A DNA stretch of 64,000 nucleotides from Actinospineispora acaciae DSM 45401 (lineage in GTDB: Bacteria > Actinomycetota > Actinomycetes > Mycobacteriales > Pseudonocardiaceae). Where the stretch lies: assembly GCF_000620785.1 (NCBI RefSeq), contig NZ_JIAI01000010.1, positions 265,000 to 328,999 of the forward strand, in the 5' to 3' direction. A model generated the notes under the pieces. It was not told the origin of the DNA and searched no databases. It saw only the letters and a program-made list of their open reading frames with translations. Positions 7,907 through 16,984 of this stretch are shown here, one piece after another. Numbering within the stretch: the first letter of the stretch is position 1; each line of letters opens with the position of its first letter. The position numbers and the translations under genes are program-made.

Positions 7907-9211
7907 GTGAACGCCTCGTCCGCCACACACCCGTGGCCAGCGCCGACACCGGGCGGCCCGGTGACCGGCCGGGTCCACGTGCCCGGTTCGAAGTCACAGA
8001 CCAACCGCGCGCTGCTGCTGGCCGCGCTCGCCACCGGGCCGGCCGAGGTAGCTGTGGTCGGCGCGCCGCCGACCAGGGACACCGCGCTGATGGTCGGCGC
8101 GCTGCGGGCGCTCGGGGTCACCGTCACCGAGGCGGGCGACCAGCGGCTCCTGGTCGGGCGCCCGGACCGTGCGCTCCGCGGCGGCACCGTGGACGTAGGC
8201 CTGGCCGGCACCGTGATGCGGTTCGTGCCGCCGGCCGCCGCGCTGGCCGACGGCCCGGTGCGGTTCGACGGCGACCCGCGCGCCCGGGAGCGGCCGATGG
8301 GGCCGGTGCTGGAGGCGCTGCGCGCCCTCGGCGCACGGATCGAGGGCGACGCGCTGCCGTTCACCGTGCACGGCACCGGGGGGCTACCCGGCGGCGAGGT
8401 GGTGCTGGACGCGTCCGGCTCGTCCCAGTTCGTGTCCGGGCTGCTGCTGTCCGGGGCGATGTACGACAAGGGCGTCGCCGTGCGCCACGTCGGCCCGCCG
8501 CTGCCCTCGCTGCCGCACATCGAGATGACGGTGGACATGGTGCGAGCGGCCGGCGTCGAGGTGGAGGACGGAGAAGACGACAGCTGGCGGGTGCACCCCG
8601 GCCCGATCGCCGCGCGGGACTGGACGATCGAGCCCGACCTGTCCAACGCGGCGGTGTTCCTGGCCGCCGCGGCCGTCACCGGTGGGCGGGTCACGGTGGC
8701 CGGCTGGCCCTCGGAGTCCCGCCAGCCCGGCGCGGCGGTGCTGGGCATCCTGGAGCGGTTCGGCTGCCACGTCGCGGTCGGGCCGGACGGGGCCACGCTG
8801 ACCGGCCCGGACACCTTGGTCGGCGTGGACGTCGACCTGCACGACGTCGGCGAACTCACCCCGACGATCGCGGCGGTGGCCGCGCTGGCCACCGGGCAGA
8901 CGCGCCTGCGCGGCGTGGCCCACCTGCGCGGGCACGAGACCGACCGGCTGGCCGCGCTGGCCGCCGAGCTGACCGCGCTGGGCGCGGACGCCGCCGAGAC
9001 GGACGACGGCCTGCTCATCCGGCCCCGGCCGCTGTCCGCACCGGTGGGGCGGCCATGGCGGGCGTACGCGGACCACCGGATGGCCACCGCGGGTGCGGTG
9101 CTCGGGTTGGTGGTGCCGGGAATGGCGGTGGACGACATCGACAGCACCGGCAAGACCATCCCGGACTTCCCGGCCCGCTGGACGGAGCTGATCTCGGAGA
9201 AAGGAGCGTGA
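7907..9211 (+). CDS. aroA: 3-phosphoshikimate 1-carboxyvinyltransferase (EPSP synthase)
   Basis: The enzyme joins phosphoenolpyruvate to shikimate-3-phosphate in the shikimate pathway. It is 434 residues with the signatures VPGSKSQTNRALLLAA, LAGTVMRFVPP, DASGSSQFVSGLLL and YADHRMATAGAVLGL. The GTG start just before ASSATHPWP gives the normal length; the longer frame upstream overlaps the SRAP promoter and is not conserved. rsgA follows after 10 nt, so they are probably cotranscribed. Confidence 0.96.
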   Translation: MNASSATHPWPAPTPGGPVTGRVHVPGSKSQTNRALLLAALATGPAEVAVVGAPPTRDTALMVGALRALGVTVTEAGDQRLLVGRPDRALRGGTVDVGLAGTVMRFVPPAAALADGPVRFDGDPRARERPMGPVLEALRALGARIEGDALPFTVHGTGGLPGGEVVLDASGSSQFVSGLLLSGAMYDKGVAVRHVGPPLPSLPHIEMTVDMVRAAGVEVEDGEDDSWRVHPGPIAARDWTIEPDLSNAAVFLAAAAVTGGRVTVAGWPSESRQPGAAVLGILERFGCHVAVGPDGATLTGPDTLVGVDVDLHDVGELTPTIAAVAALATGQTRLRGVAHLRGHETDRLAALAAELTALGADAAETDDGLLIRPRPLSAPVGRPWRAYADHRMATAGAVLGLVVPGMAVDDIDSTGKTIPDFPARWTELISEKGA

Positions 9212-9221
9212 CCAGCGGTTC

Positions 9222-10274
9222 GTGAGCCCCCGGGAGTACGACGAGTCCGACGTCCGGGTGCGCCCCGGCCGCCGAGGCACCAGGCCGCGCACCAAGCGCC
9301 GCCCGGAGCACGCCGACGCGACCCCGGCCATGGTCGTGGCGGTGGACCGGGGCCGCTGGACCTGCGTTCCGGACGGCGCCGCGCCGGACGACCCGGACGC
9401 GCGGGTGGTGGCCATGCGCGCCCGCGAGCTGGGACGGACGCCGGTGGTGGTCGGTGACCGGGTCGGGCTGGTTGGCGACCTGTCCGGCGGCCCGGACGCG
9501 CTGGCCAGGATCGTCAGGGTGGCGCAGCGGTCCAGCGTGCTGCGCCGCACCGCGGACGACGACGATCCGTACGAGCGGGTGGTGGTGGCCAACGCCGAGC
9601 TGCTGGTCATCGTGACCGCGCTGGCCGACCCGCCGCCCAGCGTCGGGTTCGTGGACCGCGCGCTGGTCGCCGCGTACGCGGGCGGGCTGCGGCCGCTGCT
9701 GTGCCTGACCAAGGCCGACCTCGTCGACGCGGGCGCCGGTGTGGACCAGGTCGCCGCCGAGTGGGCCGAGCTGGACCTCCCGGTGGTCGTCACCCGCTAC
9801 GACCGTCCGCTCGACGAGCTGCGCGACATGCTGGCCGGACGGGTCTCGGCGTTCCTCGGGCACTCGGGCGTGGGCAAGTCGACGCTGGTCAACGCGCTGG
9901 TGCCGGAGGCCGAGCGGGCGGTGGGCGAGGTCTCCGGGGTGGGCAAGGGGCGGCACACCTCGTCCTCGGCGGTCGCCCTGGCGCTGGCAGCGACCCCGTC
10001 CGCCGAGCCGGGCGCCCGGGGCGGTTGGGTGATCGACACACCGGGGGTGCGCTCGTTCGGGCTGGCACACGTCACGGCCACCGAGGTGGTGACCGCGTTC
10101 GCCGACCTGGCCGAGGCGGTCCGGGACTGTCCGCGCGGATGCGGCCACCTCGGTCCGCCGGCCGACCCGGAGTGCGTGCTGGACGAGCTCGCCGCGCGCG
10201 GCGGGGTGAGCGACGGTCGGCTGGCCGCGCTGCGCCGCGTGCTGGTGGCGCTGTCCACCCCGTCGTGGTCGTGA
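9222..10274 (+). CDS. rsgA: Ribosome small-subunit-dependent GTPase RsgA
   Basis: A 350-residue circularly permuted GTPase that helps late 30S maturation. Motifs appear in permuted order: G4 (LTKAD), then G1 P-loop (GHSGVGKST), then G3 (DTPGVRSF). A C-terminal zinc knuckle (CPRGCGHLGPPADPEC) follows. An OB-fold-like N-terminal domain precedes. An AAAGGAG sequence at the end of aroA could serve as a distant ribosome-binding site. Confidence 0.95.
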   Translation: MSPREYDESDVRVRPGRRGTRPRTKRRPEHADATPAMVVAVDRGRWTCVPDGAAPDDPDARVVAMRARELGRTPVVVGDRVGLVGDLSGGPDALARIVRVAQRSSVLRRTADDDDPYERVVVANAELLVIVTALADPPPSVGFVDRALVAAYAGGLRPLLCLTKADLVDAGAGVDQVAAEWAELDLPVVVTRYDRPLDELRDMLAGRVSAFLGHSGVGKSTLVNALVPEAERAVGEVSGVGKGRHTSSSAVALALAATPSAEPGARGGWVIDTPGVRSFGLAHVTATEVVTAFADLAEAVRDCPRGCGHLGPPADPECVLDELAARGGVSDGRLAALRRVLVALSTPSWS

Positions 10275-10360
10275 CGCGGGTCGGACCCGTCCGGGTGCCG
10301 CATCGGCGGGAACCGTGCCCAGCAGATACCGTGGACGGATCCCCCCTATTGGAGCAGCCG

Positions 10361-11203
10361 ATGCGTCGCTCAACGTCCCCATCGTTCGCACGCCCGGGGC
10401 GGTTCGCCGTGACGGCTGTGCTGCTCACGGCGCTGGCCTCGGGCTGTGGCGGGCCTCCGTCCGCTCCGTCTGCGCCACCGCCGCTGCCGCGCTACGCCAC
10501 GGTGGCCGAGCTGGGCAACGCCGTCGGCATCCAGGCCAAACAGGACAAGACCGTCAAGCTCTCGATCGTCGGGACCGTCAGCGGCGGCGCCTCGCCCCAA
10601 CCGGCCACGAACGAGGAACAGCAGGTCCGCTACGACGCGGGCGGGATCTCCGTGCAGCTGAGCCGGAAGCTGCAGGAGCCCGGCTCGCCGGTCCCGATGG
10701 AGAGCACCATCCTGGTGCTGCCCGACCAGGCCTACGTCAAGCCGCCGGAGGGCATCGGCATGCCGCTGGGCAAGTCGTGGATCAAGGTCCCGACCGCCTC
10801 GGAGGAGCCGTGGCTGCAACAGCTCATCCTCCAGGTGCAGGCGCTGCGCGAGACCGCCGACCCGACCAAGACGTTCACCCAGCTCGGATCGGCGGCCGGG
10901 ATCACGGAGTCGGTCGAGGAACCGGTGAACGGCGTCCGGTCGGTTCGCTACAAGATCAGGATCGACATGGTCAAGGCGGCCGAGCAGCAGACCGACCCGG
11001 CGATCAAGGCGCAGCTCCAGTCGCAGCCGCCCTCGGTGGACGCCACGCTCTGGCTGGACGAACACAACCGCATGCTGCGTCAGGTCGCCCAGCGGCCGGG
11101 TGAGGACGCCACCAGCATCGTGACCATCGACGCCCGCTACCGGGACTGGGGACTCCCGGTCGACATCAACCCGCCGCCGCCCGATCAGGTGATCGACGCC
11201 TGA
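10361..11203 (+). CDS. Lipoprotein with LppX/LolA-like domain
   Basis: A 280-residue secreted lipoprotein with lipobox LASGC (Cys29) after a hydrophobic leader. The mature part starts with a Pro-rich spacer and then RYATVAELGNAVG. The beta-rich remainder (VLPDQAYVKPP, GKSWIKV, YRDWGLPVDINPPPPDQ) resembles LppX/LprG-type half-barrels; this is by eye. The same domain forms the extracellular part of the Ser/Thr kinase 700 bp downstream. The ATG has GGAG 6 nt upstream. Confidence 0.85.
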   Translation: MRRSTSPSFARPGRFAVTAVLLTALASGCGGPPSAPSAPPPLPRYATVAELGNAVGIQAKQDKTVKLSIVGTVSGGASPQPATNEEQQVRYDAGGISVQLSRKLQEPGSPVPMESTILVLPDQAYVKPPEGIGMPLGKSWIKVPTASEEPWLQQLILQVQALRETADPTKTFTQLGSAAGITESVEEPVNGVRSVRYKIRIDMVKAAEQQTDPAIKAQLQSQPPSVDATLWLDEHNRMLRQVAQRPGEDATSIVTIDARYRDWGLPVDINPPPPDQVIDA

Positions 11204-11211
11204 ACGCGCCG

Positions 11212-11886
11212 GTGGTGTTGACGGTGGCCGGCGTGTACGTCGGCCGCCCGGCGGTGCTCGGGTCACGGCGCGGACGGCCGGTGTACAGCGGCATCGTCAA
11301 GCATCCGGTGGCGGCCGCCGAGCTCGCGCTGACCGAGGTGAACCTGGACGGCGACGAGCAGGCCGACCTGAGCGTGCACGGCGGGCCGGACAAGGCCGTC
11401 TACTCCTACCCCGCCGAGCACTACCCGGGCTGGCGGGCCGAGCCGGAGCCGTACGAGCTGTATCCGGGGATGGTCGGGGAGAACGTGAGCACCTCGGGTG
11501 CGGACGAGTGGAGCGTGCGGATCGGCGACCGGTGGGCGTGGGGCACGGCGGTCGTGGAGGTCTCCCAGCCCCGCTCGCCGTGCTACAAGCTGGCCATGCG
11601 GGTGGGCCGCCAGGAGATGATCGCCGCGATGCTGCGCACCGGGCGCTGCGGCTGGTACCTGCGGGTGGCGCGGACCGGGCGGGTGCCCACCGAGGGGCCG
11701 ATGACGCTGGTCGAGCGGGACGAGTCCGCGCCGACGGTCGGCGAGGTGTACCTCGCCGCGAACGTCCGCGCCGGCGAGCTGGACCCCGGCCAACACCGGC
11801 GGCTGCTGGAGCGGGCGGTGCGGGCGCCCGCGCTGGCCGAGGGGTGGCGGCACGGGCTGGGAGCCAAGCTGGCCCGCTTGAGCTGA
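11212..11886 (+). CDS. MOSC domain protein (YiiM-like)
   Basis: This 224-residue MOSC protein is of the YiiM type, a molybdenum-cofactor-binding family linked to detoxifying N-hydroxylated compounds. Visible markers are SGIVKHPV, the HGGPDKAVYSYPAEHY segment and the conserved cysteine in SQPRSPCYKL that ligates molybdenum in the family. A three-helix C-terminal tail follows. It starts 8 nt after the lipoprotein stop, and so may be co-expressed. Two consecutive GTG codons could each serve as start. Confidence 0.88.
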   Translation: MVLTVAGVYVGRPAVLGSRRGRPVYSGIVKHPVAAAELALTEVNLDGDEQADLSVHGGPDKAVYSYPAEHYPGWRAEPEPYELYPGMVGENVSTSGADEWSVRIGDRWAWGTAVVEVSQPRSPCYKLAMRVGRQEMIAAMLRTGRCGWYLRVARTGRVPTEGPMTLVERDESAPTVGEVYLAANVRAGELDPGQHRRLLERAVRAPALAEGWRHGLGAKLARLS

Positions 11887-11905
11887 GTCTTCTGGGTGCG
11901 GGCGG

Positions 11906-14104
11906 TCAGCCGGGGGCGATCTGGTCGGTAGGGGGTGGGGCGATGTCGACAGGGGTCGACCAGTCGCGGAAGGTGAGGTCGACCTCGGGGGTGAGCCTGC
12001 GCAGCGTCCGGTCCTGGGCGTCCAGCCAGAGCAGCTGCGTCTCCGGGCCGTCCTTGGCGCGCCGTCGCATGTCGGCCTTGAGGACGGGATCGGGCTCGCG
12101 CGCGGCGGCCCTGGCCCAGTCGACCACGAGCGCGTAGCGGCGGGCCGGCACTCCGGCGACCGGGTCGTCGGCCGAGCCGAGCAGCGTGACCGCGTCGCCG
12201 AGCCGGGTCAGCTGGCGCGCCGGGTCGACCTCGCGGCGGCGTGAGGCGGCAGTGTCGAGGTGGCCTGTGGCCAGCGGGTTCGTCGAGCCGGGGGTGAGTT
12301 CGAGCCAGGTCTTGCCGGGCGGTAGCGGCGCGCTGCCCGGCATCCGGGTCGGCCTCAGCCAGGCTCGGTCCTGGTCCGGCAGCATGATCACGCTCAGTTC
12401 CATGTCACCGATGCCGGCGGCACCGTCCTGGATCCGCTCGTCGTAGCGCAGGGCGGCGCCGGCGTCGCCGTAGCGGAACGCCCCGTCGACGTCGATGCTG
12501 ACCGCGCCGGGGCCGGTGCCACCGGTGTGCATGTGAACTTTGCCGGCTTGGTCCGACCGCTGTCGGGCAGTCATCGCGGCGACCAGGTCCGTGGGCGTGG
12601 CGTACCGGGGGGTCGGCGGGGCCGGCGCGGGGGGCGGGGTGGACTGGGGGGTCGGGGTGGCGGGTCGGTGGGACATGACTACGCCCAGGGTGGCCAGCGC
12701 GATCGCGAGCAGTGCGGCGGCGGCGAGCAGGAGCGGGCCGCGGGGCCGGCGCGGGGCCGGGCGTTTGGACCTGCGCGGGGTGGTCGGCGGGGTCCAGGCG
12801 GTTGGTGCGGTCGAGGCCCTCGGTGGTGGTGGTCGGCGGGGCGGCTTGGTATGGGTGGCCGGTGGTGGCGTCTCGCTCGGCCGAGGCGAGGGCGGGGTTG
12901 GCGGGCTCGGTGTGGGGGCGGGGCGGACGCGGGTCGCTCCGGGCTGCGCGGCGGGTGCGGCGGATGCGGCGGACGGGGTGGGGGCGACGAAAGGGGCAGG
13001 AGGAGTGGGCGCGGCGGGTTCGGTGGGCGCGGCGGGTTCGGCAGACACGGTCGGCGCGGCGGACATGGCGGACACGGACGGAGTTGGCGCGGACTGGGCG
13101 GACTCGGACTCGGCGCGGGCGGCAGGCGCGGACGCCGACGATCCGCGTTCGGCGGGCACGGGTACGGACGCCGACGACCCGCGTTCGCCGGGCTCGGCGG
13201 ACACGGACACGGACACCGACGGCTCGGTGAACGGCGTGACCTGCGTGGCCAGGCTCTCGGTCACGGCCGGCGGCGGCCAGGCGTCGGGACCGGCGGCACG
13301 AGCCCGCGCCGACAGCCGGACCGCGAGCTCGGCGGCGCTCGGGCGGGCGGCGGGGTCACGCGCAAAACACGGAGCCAGGTAACCGCGCACAACGTCAGGC
13401 ACTCCCGACAGGTCGGGCACGTCATCGACGATCTTCCTGAGCATGGCCACCGCGGTCGCCGTCTCACCGAACGGCCCATGCCCGGCGGCGGCACACACAA
13501 CCACCCCGGCCAGCGAGAATACGTCCGACGGCGCCCCCGCCCGATCCCCCCGCGCCTGCTCCGGCGACATGTACCCCGGCGGGCCGATCACCGCCCCGGT
13601 GTGCGTGATGACCGTAGACCCGAGCGCATGCGCGATCCCGAAGTCGATCAGATACGGCCCGTCCCCCGAGAGCAGCACGTTGGACGGTTTGAGGTCGCGG
13701 TGCACCACGCCCGCGGCATGCATGGCGGCAAGCGCCTCGGCCAACCGCGCGGCCAGCACCTCCACCGCCCCCGCCGGCAACGGCCCCGACTCCGTGACCG
13801 CCTGCTCCAACGTCAACCCCGGCACGTACTCGACGGCCAGCCACGGCCGATGCGCGTCCGGATCCGCGTCGATGACCTTCGCCACCCACGGCGCACCGGC
13901 CGCCCTGGCCGCGGCGACCTCCCGCGCGAACCGCGTCCGGAACCGTGGGTCGGCGGCATACCCAGGGTGGATCGCCTTCACCGCGGCCAGCGAACCGCCC
14001 ACTCCCCGACCGAGGAACACTTCGCCCATCCCCCCGGCCCCGAGCCGGCCGCACAGCCGGAACGGACCCAGCTCGGCCGGGTCCTCCGCCCGCAACGGTT
14101 CCAC
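11906..14104 (-). CDS. Membrane Ser/Thr protein kinase with lipoprotein-like outer domain
   Basis: A 732-residue eukaryotic-type kinase. The kinase domain spans about 14-268, with LGAGGMGEVF, Lys43, HRDLKPSN (Asp137), DFG (Asp154) and GYMSPEQA. A long Ser/Ala/Pro-rich, low-complexity juxtamembrane region (about 270-454) follows. A single membrane helix is at about 457-477, then an extracellular domain from about 500 to the end. There are no PASTA repeats. The outer domain aligns throughout with the nearby lipoprotein: RYATPTDLV, MLPDQDRAWLRP, FRDWSTPVDIAPPPTDQ. It is convergent with the MOSC gene. Confidence 0.92.
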   Translation of the reverse strand: MEPLRAEDPAELGPFRLCGRLGAGGMGEVFLGRGVGGSLAAVKAIHPGYAADPRFRTRFAREVAAARAAGAPWVAKVIDADPDAHRPWLAVEYVPGLTLEQAVTESGPLPAGAVEVLAARLAEALAAMHAAGVVHRDLKPSNVLLSGDGPYLIDFGIAHALGSTVITHTGAVIGPPGYMSPEQARGDRAGAPSDVFSLAGVVVCAAAGHGPFGETATAVAMLRKIVDDVPDLSGVPDVVRGYLAPCFARDPAARPSAAELAVRLSARARAAGPDAWPPPAVTESLATQVTPFTEPSVSVSVSAEPGERGSSASVPVPAERGSSASAPAARAESESAQSAPTPSVSAMSAAPTVSAEPAAPTEPAAPTPPAPFVAPTPSAASAAPAAQPGATRVRPAPTPSPPTPPSPRPSETPPPATHTKPPRRPPPPRASTAPTAWTPPTTPRRSKRPAPRRPRGPLLLAAAALLAIALATLGVVMSHRPATPTPQSTPPPAPAPPTPRYATPTDLVAAMTARQRSDQAGKVHMHTGGTGPGAVSIDVDGAFRYGDAGAALRYDERIQDGAAGIGDMELSVIMLPDQDRAWLRPTRMPGSAPLPPGKTWLELTPGSTNPLATGHLDTAASRRREVDPARQLTRLGDAVTLLGSADDPVAGVPARRYALVVDWARAAAREPDPVLKADMRRRAKDGPETQLLWLDAQDRTLRRLTPEVDLTFRDWSTPVDIAPPPTDQIAPG

Positions 14105-14151
14105 GAAGCGTCATTCAACATCGTGCACCCCAACCGCGGGTGAACAGAGGC

Positions 14152-14673
14152 TCAGAGGTCGAGCAGCTCCAGCAGGAAGGGCAGCTCGGACGGGTCGTAC
14201 CAGGCCAGCTCGTAGTCCTCGGCCTCGCCGAGCAGGAACTCCGCGTCCGGGTCGCCCAGGTCGGCGGCGTCCACGAACTCGGCGGCCTGGCGAACGGCGT
14301 GCTCCGCCTCCGGGTCGTCGATGTGCACCGCCGCGACCGCCGACATCGGGATCGACCCGGACACCCGCACCGCCCCGTCGTCCAGGTCGGGCCTGGCCAC
14401 CGCGTTGTCCGTGTCCGCTGCCACCACGACCCGCCGAGGCCAGGCCGGCTGGTCGGCGACCAGCTCGCCGGTCAGCTCCCCGGCGAGCAGCCGCAGCGAG
14501 GCGCGCGCGGCGTCGCGCATCGCGACGTACTCCAGCTCCTCGGTGTCGCCGCCGATGTACGCCTCGCGCAGCGCCGGGGTCAGCGCGAACGCGGTGCCGC
14601 CGAGCGGGTCGAGCACCCCGTCCGCGACCAGCCGGCGCAACATCGGCAGCGTCGCCGGTACGTAGACGCGCAT
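14152..14673 (-). CDS. DUF6912-type conserved protein
   Basis: This 173-residue cytosolic actinobacterial protein starts MRVYVPATLPMLRRLVADG. It contains EELEYVAMRDAARASLRLL and ends in an acidic segment with FLLGEAEDYELAWYDPSE. Function is unknown. Its ATG comes 2 nt after the stop of the wax synthase-like gene, so it is the second gene of that operon. Confidence 0.8.
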   Translation of the reverse strand: MRVYVPATLPMLRRLVADGVLDPLGGTAFALTPALREAYIGGDTEELEYVAMRDAARASLRLLAGELTGELVADQPAWPRRVVVAADTDNAVARPDLDDGAVRVSGSIPMSAVAAVHIDDPEAEHAVRQAAEFVDAADLGDPDAEFLLGEAEDYELAWYDPSELPFLLELLDL

Positions 14674-14675
14674 TC

Positions 14676-16097
14676 TCAGCTCACCACGCTCCGCAGTTCG
14701 TCCAGCGACTCCCCGATCATGCCGGCAAGCATGTCGACGTCGCCCATCGCGTCCCGGTCGGCGTTGAGCCCGTAGTACACCCCGCCGTGGTACGAGGTCA
14801 GCCCGATGGCCAGCCCCTGCCCCTTGGCCAGCGGCACCACCGGGAACATCTCCAGCATCGTCGCGCCGGCCGCATACAGCGGGACCTGCGGCCCCGGCAC
14901 GTTCGTGACCACCATGTTGAAGATCCGGCTGGACATCCCGCTGGCCGCCCGCGCGCCCAGCGCGTGCAGCGTCGCCGGCGCGAACCCGCCCAGCTTGACC
15001 AGCACCTGCGCCCCGACGGACCGCCCGCTGTCCGCGTGCGCGCGCATCTGGTGCGCCACCTGGTGCAGCCGCACCACCGCGTTCGCCTCGCCGACCGGCA
15101 GGTCCACCAGGAACGACGCCACCCGGCTGCCCAACGCGCCGGTGGCCGCGTCGCCATCCGTCGCAGCCGCCCACTCCGGTGAGGCGCGCACCGACAGCGG
15201 CACCATCGCGCGCACCGAGCTGGACGAGGTCACCGGCTCGCCCCTGGCCAGCAGCCAGTTGCGCATCGCGCCGGACACCACCGCCAGCACCACGTCGTTC
15301 ACCGCGCAGCCGTGCGCGGCGCGCACCGCGCGGTAGTCGTCCAGCTTCGTGCGGGCCACCGCGAACCGGCGCTGCGCGGACACCGAGACGTTCAGCGGGC
15401 TGCCCGGCGCGCGGCTGGTCGCGGTCCGCACCACGGTGGCGACCTGGCCGATCACGTCGACCACCTTGCCGGCGGTGGCCGCCACGTCCCCGGCGGCGGA
15501 ACGCACGTTGTCCACCACCTCGCTGGGCCGCTGCCAGGCGTCGAACACCGCGTCGGCCATCAGCCGCAGGCCGCTCGGCTCCTCGCGCGGCTCCCAGTCG
15601 ACGCCGAAGTCCTCGCCGGGCGCGGGCGAGTCGTCCAGGATCACCTGCGCGATGTCGACCGCCCTGATGCCGTCCACCAGCGCCTGGTGCGTCTTGGTGA
15701 ACATCGCGATCCGGTTCTGCCCCAGGCCCTCGACCAGGTACATCTCCCACAGCGGGCGGGTGTGGTCCAGCGGCCGGGACATCAGCCGGGCGATCAGGTC
15801 GTGCAGCGCGCGCTCGGTGCCGTGCTTGGGCAGCGCGGAGCGGCGCACGTGGTAGGCCAGGTCGAAGTCCGGGTCGTCCACCCAGACCGGCCTGGCCAGC
15901 CCGCCGGGGACGTGGCGCACCTTCTGCCGATACCGGGGCACCAGGCCGATCCGCTGCTCGATCAGCCGCAGCAGCCGCTGGTAGTCGAACCCGGACCGGG
16001 GACGTTTGAAGATCGCGACAGCGCCGACGTGCATCGGTGTGGACGGCTGTTCCAGGTACAGGAACGAGGCGTCCAACGCCGACAGGCGATCCGGCAT
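14676..16097 (-). CDS. WS/DGAT-family acyltransferase with altered active-site motif
   Basis: A 473-residue protein of the wax-ester synthase/acyl-CoA:diacylglycerol acyltransferase family. It contains LSALDASFLYLE, PLWEMYLVEGL, a C-terminal NMVVTNVPGPQVPLY (the conserved NVPGP) and SYHGGVYYGLNAD. The expected HHxxxDG motif reads HQALVDG, so the second histidine is a glutamine. This may be a distinct subfamily or an enzyme with altered or no acyltransferase activity. It is divergent from the methyltransferase gene with a 33-nt gap between the start codons. Confidence 0.9.
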   Translation of the reverse strand: MPDRLSALDASFLYLEQPSTPMHVGAVAIFKRPRSGFDYQRLLRLIEQRIGLVPRYRQKVRHVPGGLARPVWVDDPDFDLAYHVRRSALPKHGTERALHDLIARLMSRPLDHTRPLWEMYLVEGLGQNRIAMFTKTHQALVDGIRAVDIAQVILDDSPAPGEDFGVDWEPREEPSGLRLMADAVFDAWQRPSEVVDNVRSAAGDVAATAGKVVDVIGQVATVVRTATSRAPGSPLNVSVSAQRRFAVARTKLDDYRAVRAAHGCAVNDVVLAVVSGAMRNWLLARGEPVTSSSSVRAMVPLSVRASPEWAAATDGDAATGALGSRVASFLVDLPVGEANAVVRLHQVAHQMRAHADSGRSVGAQVLVKLGGFAPATLHALGARAASGMSSRIFNMVVTNVPGPQVPLYAAGATMLEMFPVVPLAKGQGLAIGLTSYHGGVYYGLNADRDAMGDVDMLAGMIGESLDELRSVVS

Positions 16098-16130
16098 GGC
16101 GCGATCCTCGCACAGTGTCATGCTCAACAG

Positions 16131-16928
16131 GTGAACGCCGCCGCCGATCAACCCGCCGATCGACCCGCCGATCAACGCAGCCCCAAGGACACGTTCATCA
16201 CCGTGTACGGGCGCAAGCCCGTGCTCGAAGCCCTGTCCGATCCCACCCTGACGGTGGACAAGGTCATCGCGGCGGACAACGCCCGGGGCGACTCCCTGTC
16301 GAAGATCCTCTCCGCCGCGCGCGGCCGGAACGTGCCGGTGCGCCGGGCCAGCGCGCACCGGGTCAAGGTGCTGGCCGGCAACGGTCACCACGACCAGGGC
16401 GTGCTGGCCGACGTGGTCGCGCCGGAGATGCGCCCGGTCGCCGACTACCTCGACGCACTGGACCCGCAAGCGCCCTGCGCCCTGTTCGTCCTGGACGCCG
16501 TGACCAACCCGGCCAACGTCGGCATGGTGCTCCGAACCGCCACCGCGGCCGGCCTGGACGGCGTGCTGGTCCCCCGCCGAGGCGTGCCGGCCATCGACCC
16601 GCTCGTGATCAAGGCCTCCGCCGGCGTGGCCTTCCGCGCCCCGGTCCTGCGCGCCTCCACCGCCGCCGACGGCTGCGCCGCCCTGCGCGCCGCCGGGGTC
16701 ACCGTCCTCGGCCTGGCCGGCGACGCACCCCGTGACCTGCTCTCCGACGAACTCCCGCCCAGGCTCGCGCTCGTACTCGGCAACGAGACCGACGGCCTGT
16801 CCGCCGACGTCCGCGCCCACCTCGACGGCACCGTGGCCATCCCCATGCACGCCGGCGTCGAGTCCCTGAACGTGGCCTGCGCCGCCGCCGTGGCCGCCTA
16901 CCGCCTGCGCCACCCCGTGAGTGGTTAG
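16131..16928 (+). CDS. SpoU/TrmH-family RNA 2'-O-methyltransferase
   Basis: A 265-residue SPOUT methyltransferase with an N-terminal substrate-binding domain (ITVYGRKPVLEAL) and the three knot motifs: NPANVGMVLRTATAAG, LVLGNETDGLS and IPMHAGVESLNVACAAA. The family methylates ribose in rRNA or tRNA; the target is not evident. The last codons (Val-Ser-Gly-stop) lie inside the left arm of a palindromic repeat, so the repeat supplies the C-terminus. Confidence 0.92.
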   Translation: MNAAADQPADRPADQRSPKDTFITVYGRKPVLEALSDPTLTVDKVIAADNARGDSLSKILSAARGRNVPVRRASAHRVKVLAGNGHHDQGVLADVVAPEMRPVADYLDALDPQAPCALFVLDAVTNPANVGMVLRTATAAGLDGVLVPRRGVPAIDPLVIKASAGVAFRAPVLRASTAADGCAALRAAGVTVLGLAGDAPRDLLSDELPPRLALVLGNETDGLSADVRAHLDGTVAIPMHAGVESLNVACAAAVAAYRLRHPVSG

Positions 16929-16968
16929 CGTTGTCTCACGATGTCAGGGCAACGCTTACCACTCACGG
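16915..16968. repeat. CCGTGAGTGG palindrome, copy 1
   Basis: Arms starting CCGTGAGTGGT and ending ACCACTCACGG form a stem with few mismatches around a 14-nt loop. It overlaps the end of the methyltransferase gene and may act as a terminator. Sister copies are near 36.3 and 44.5 kb. Confidence 0.75.
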
Positions 16969-16984
16969 CTCTTAAGCTGAGCGC

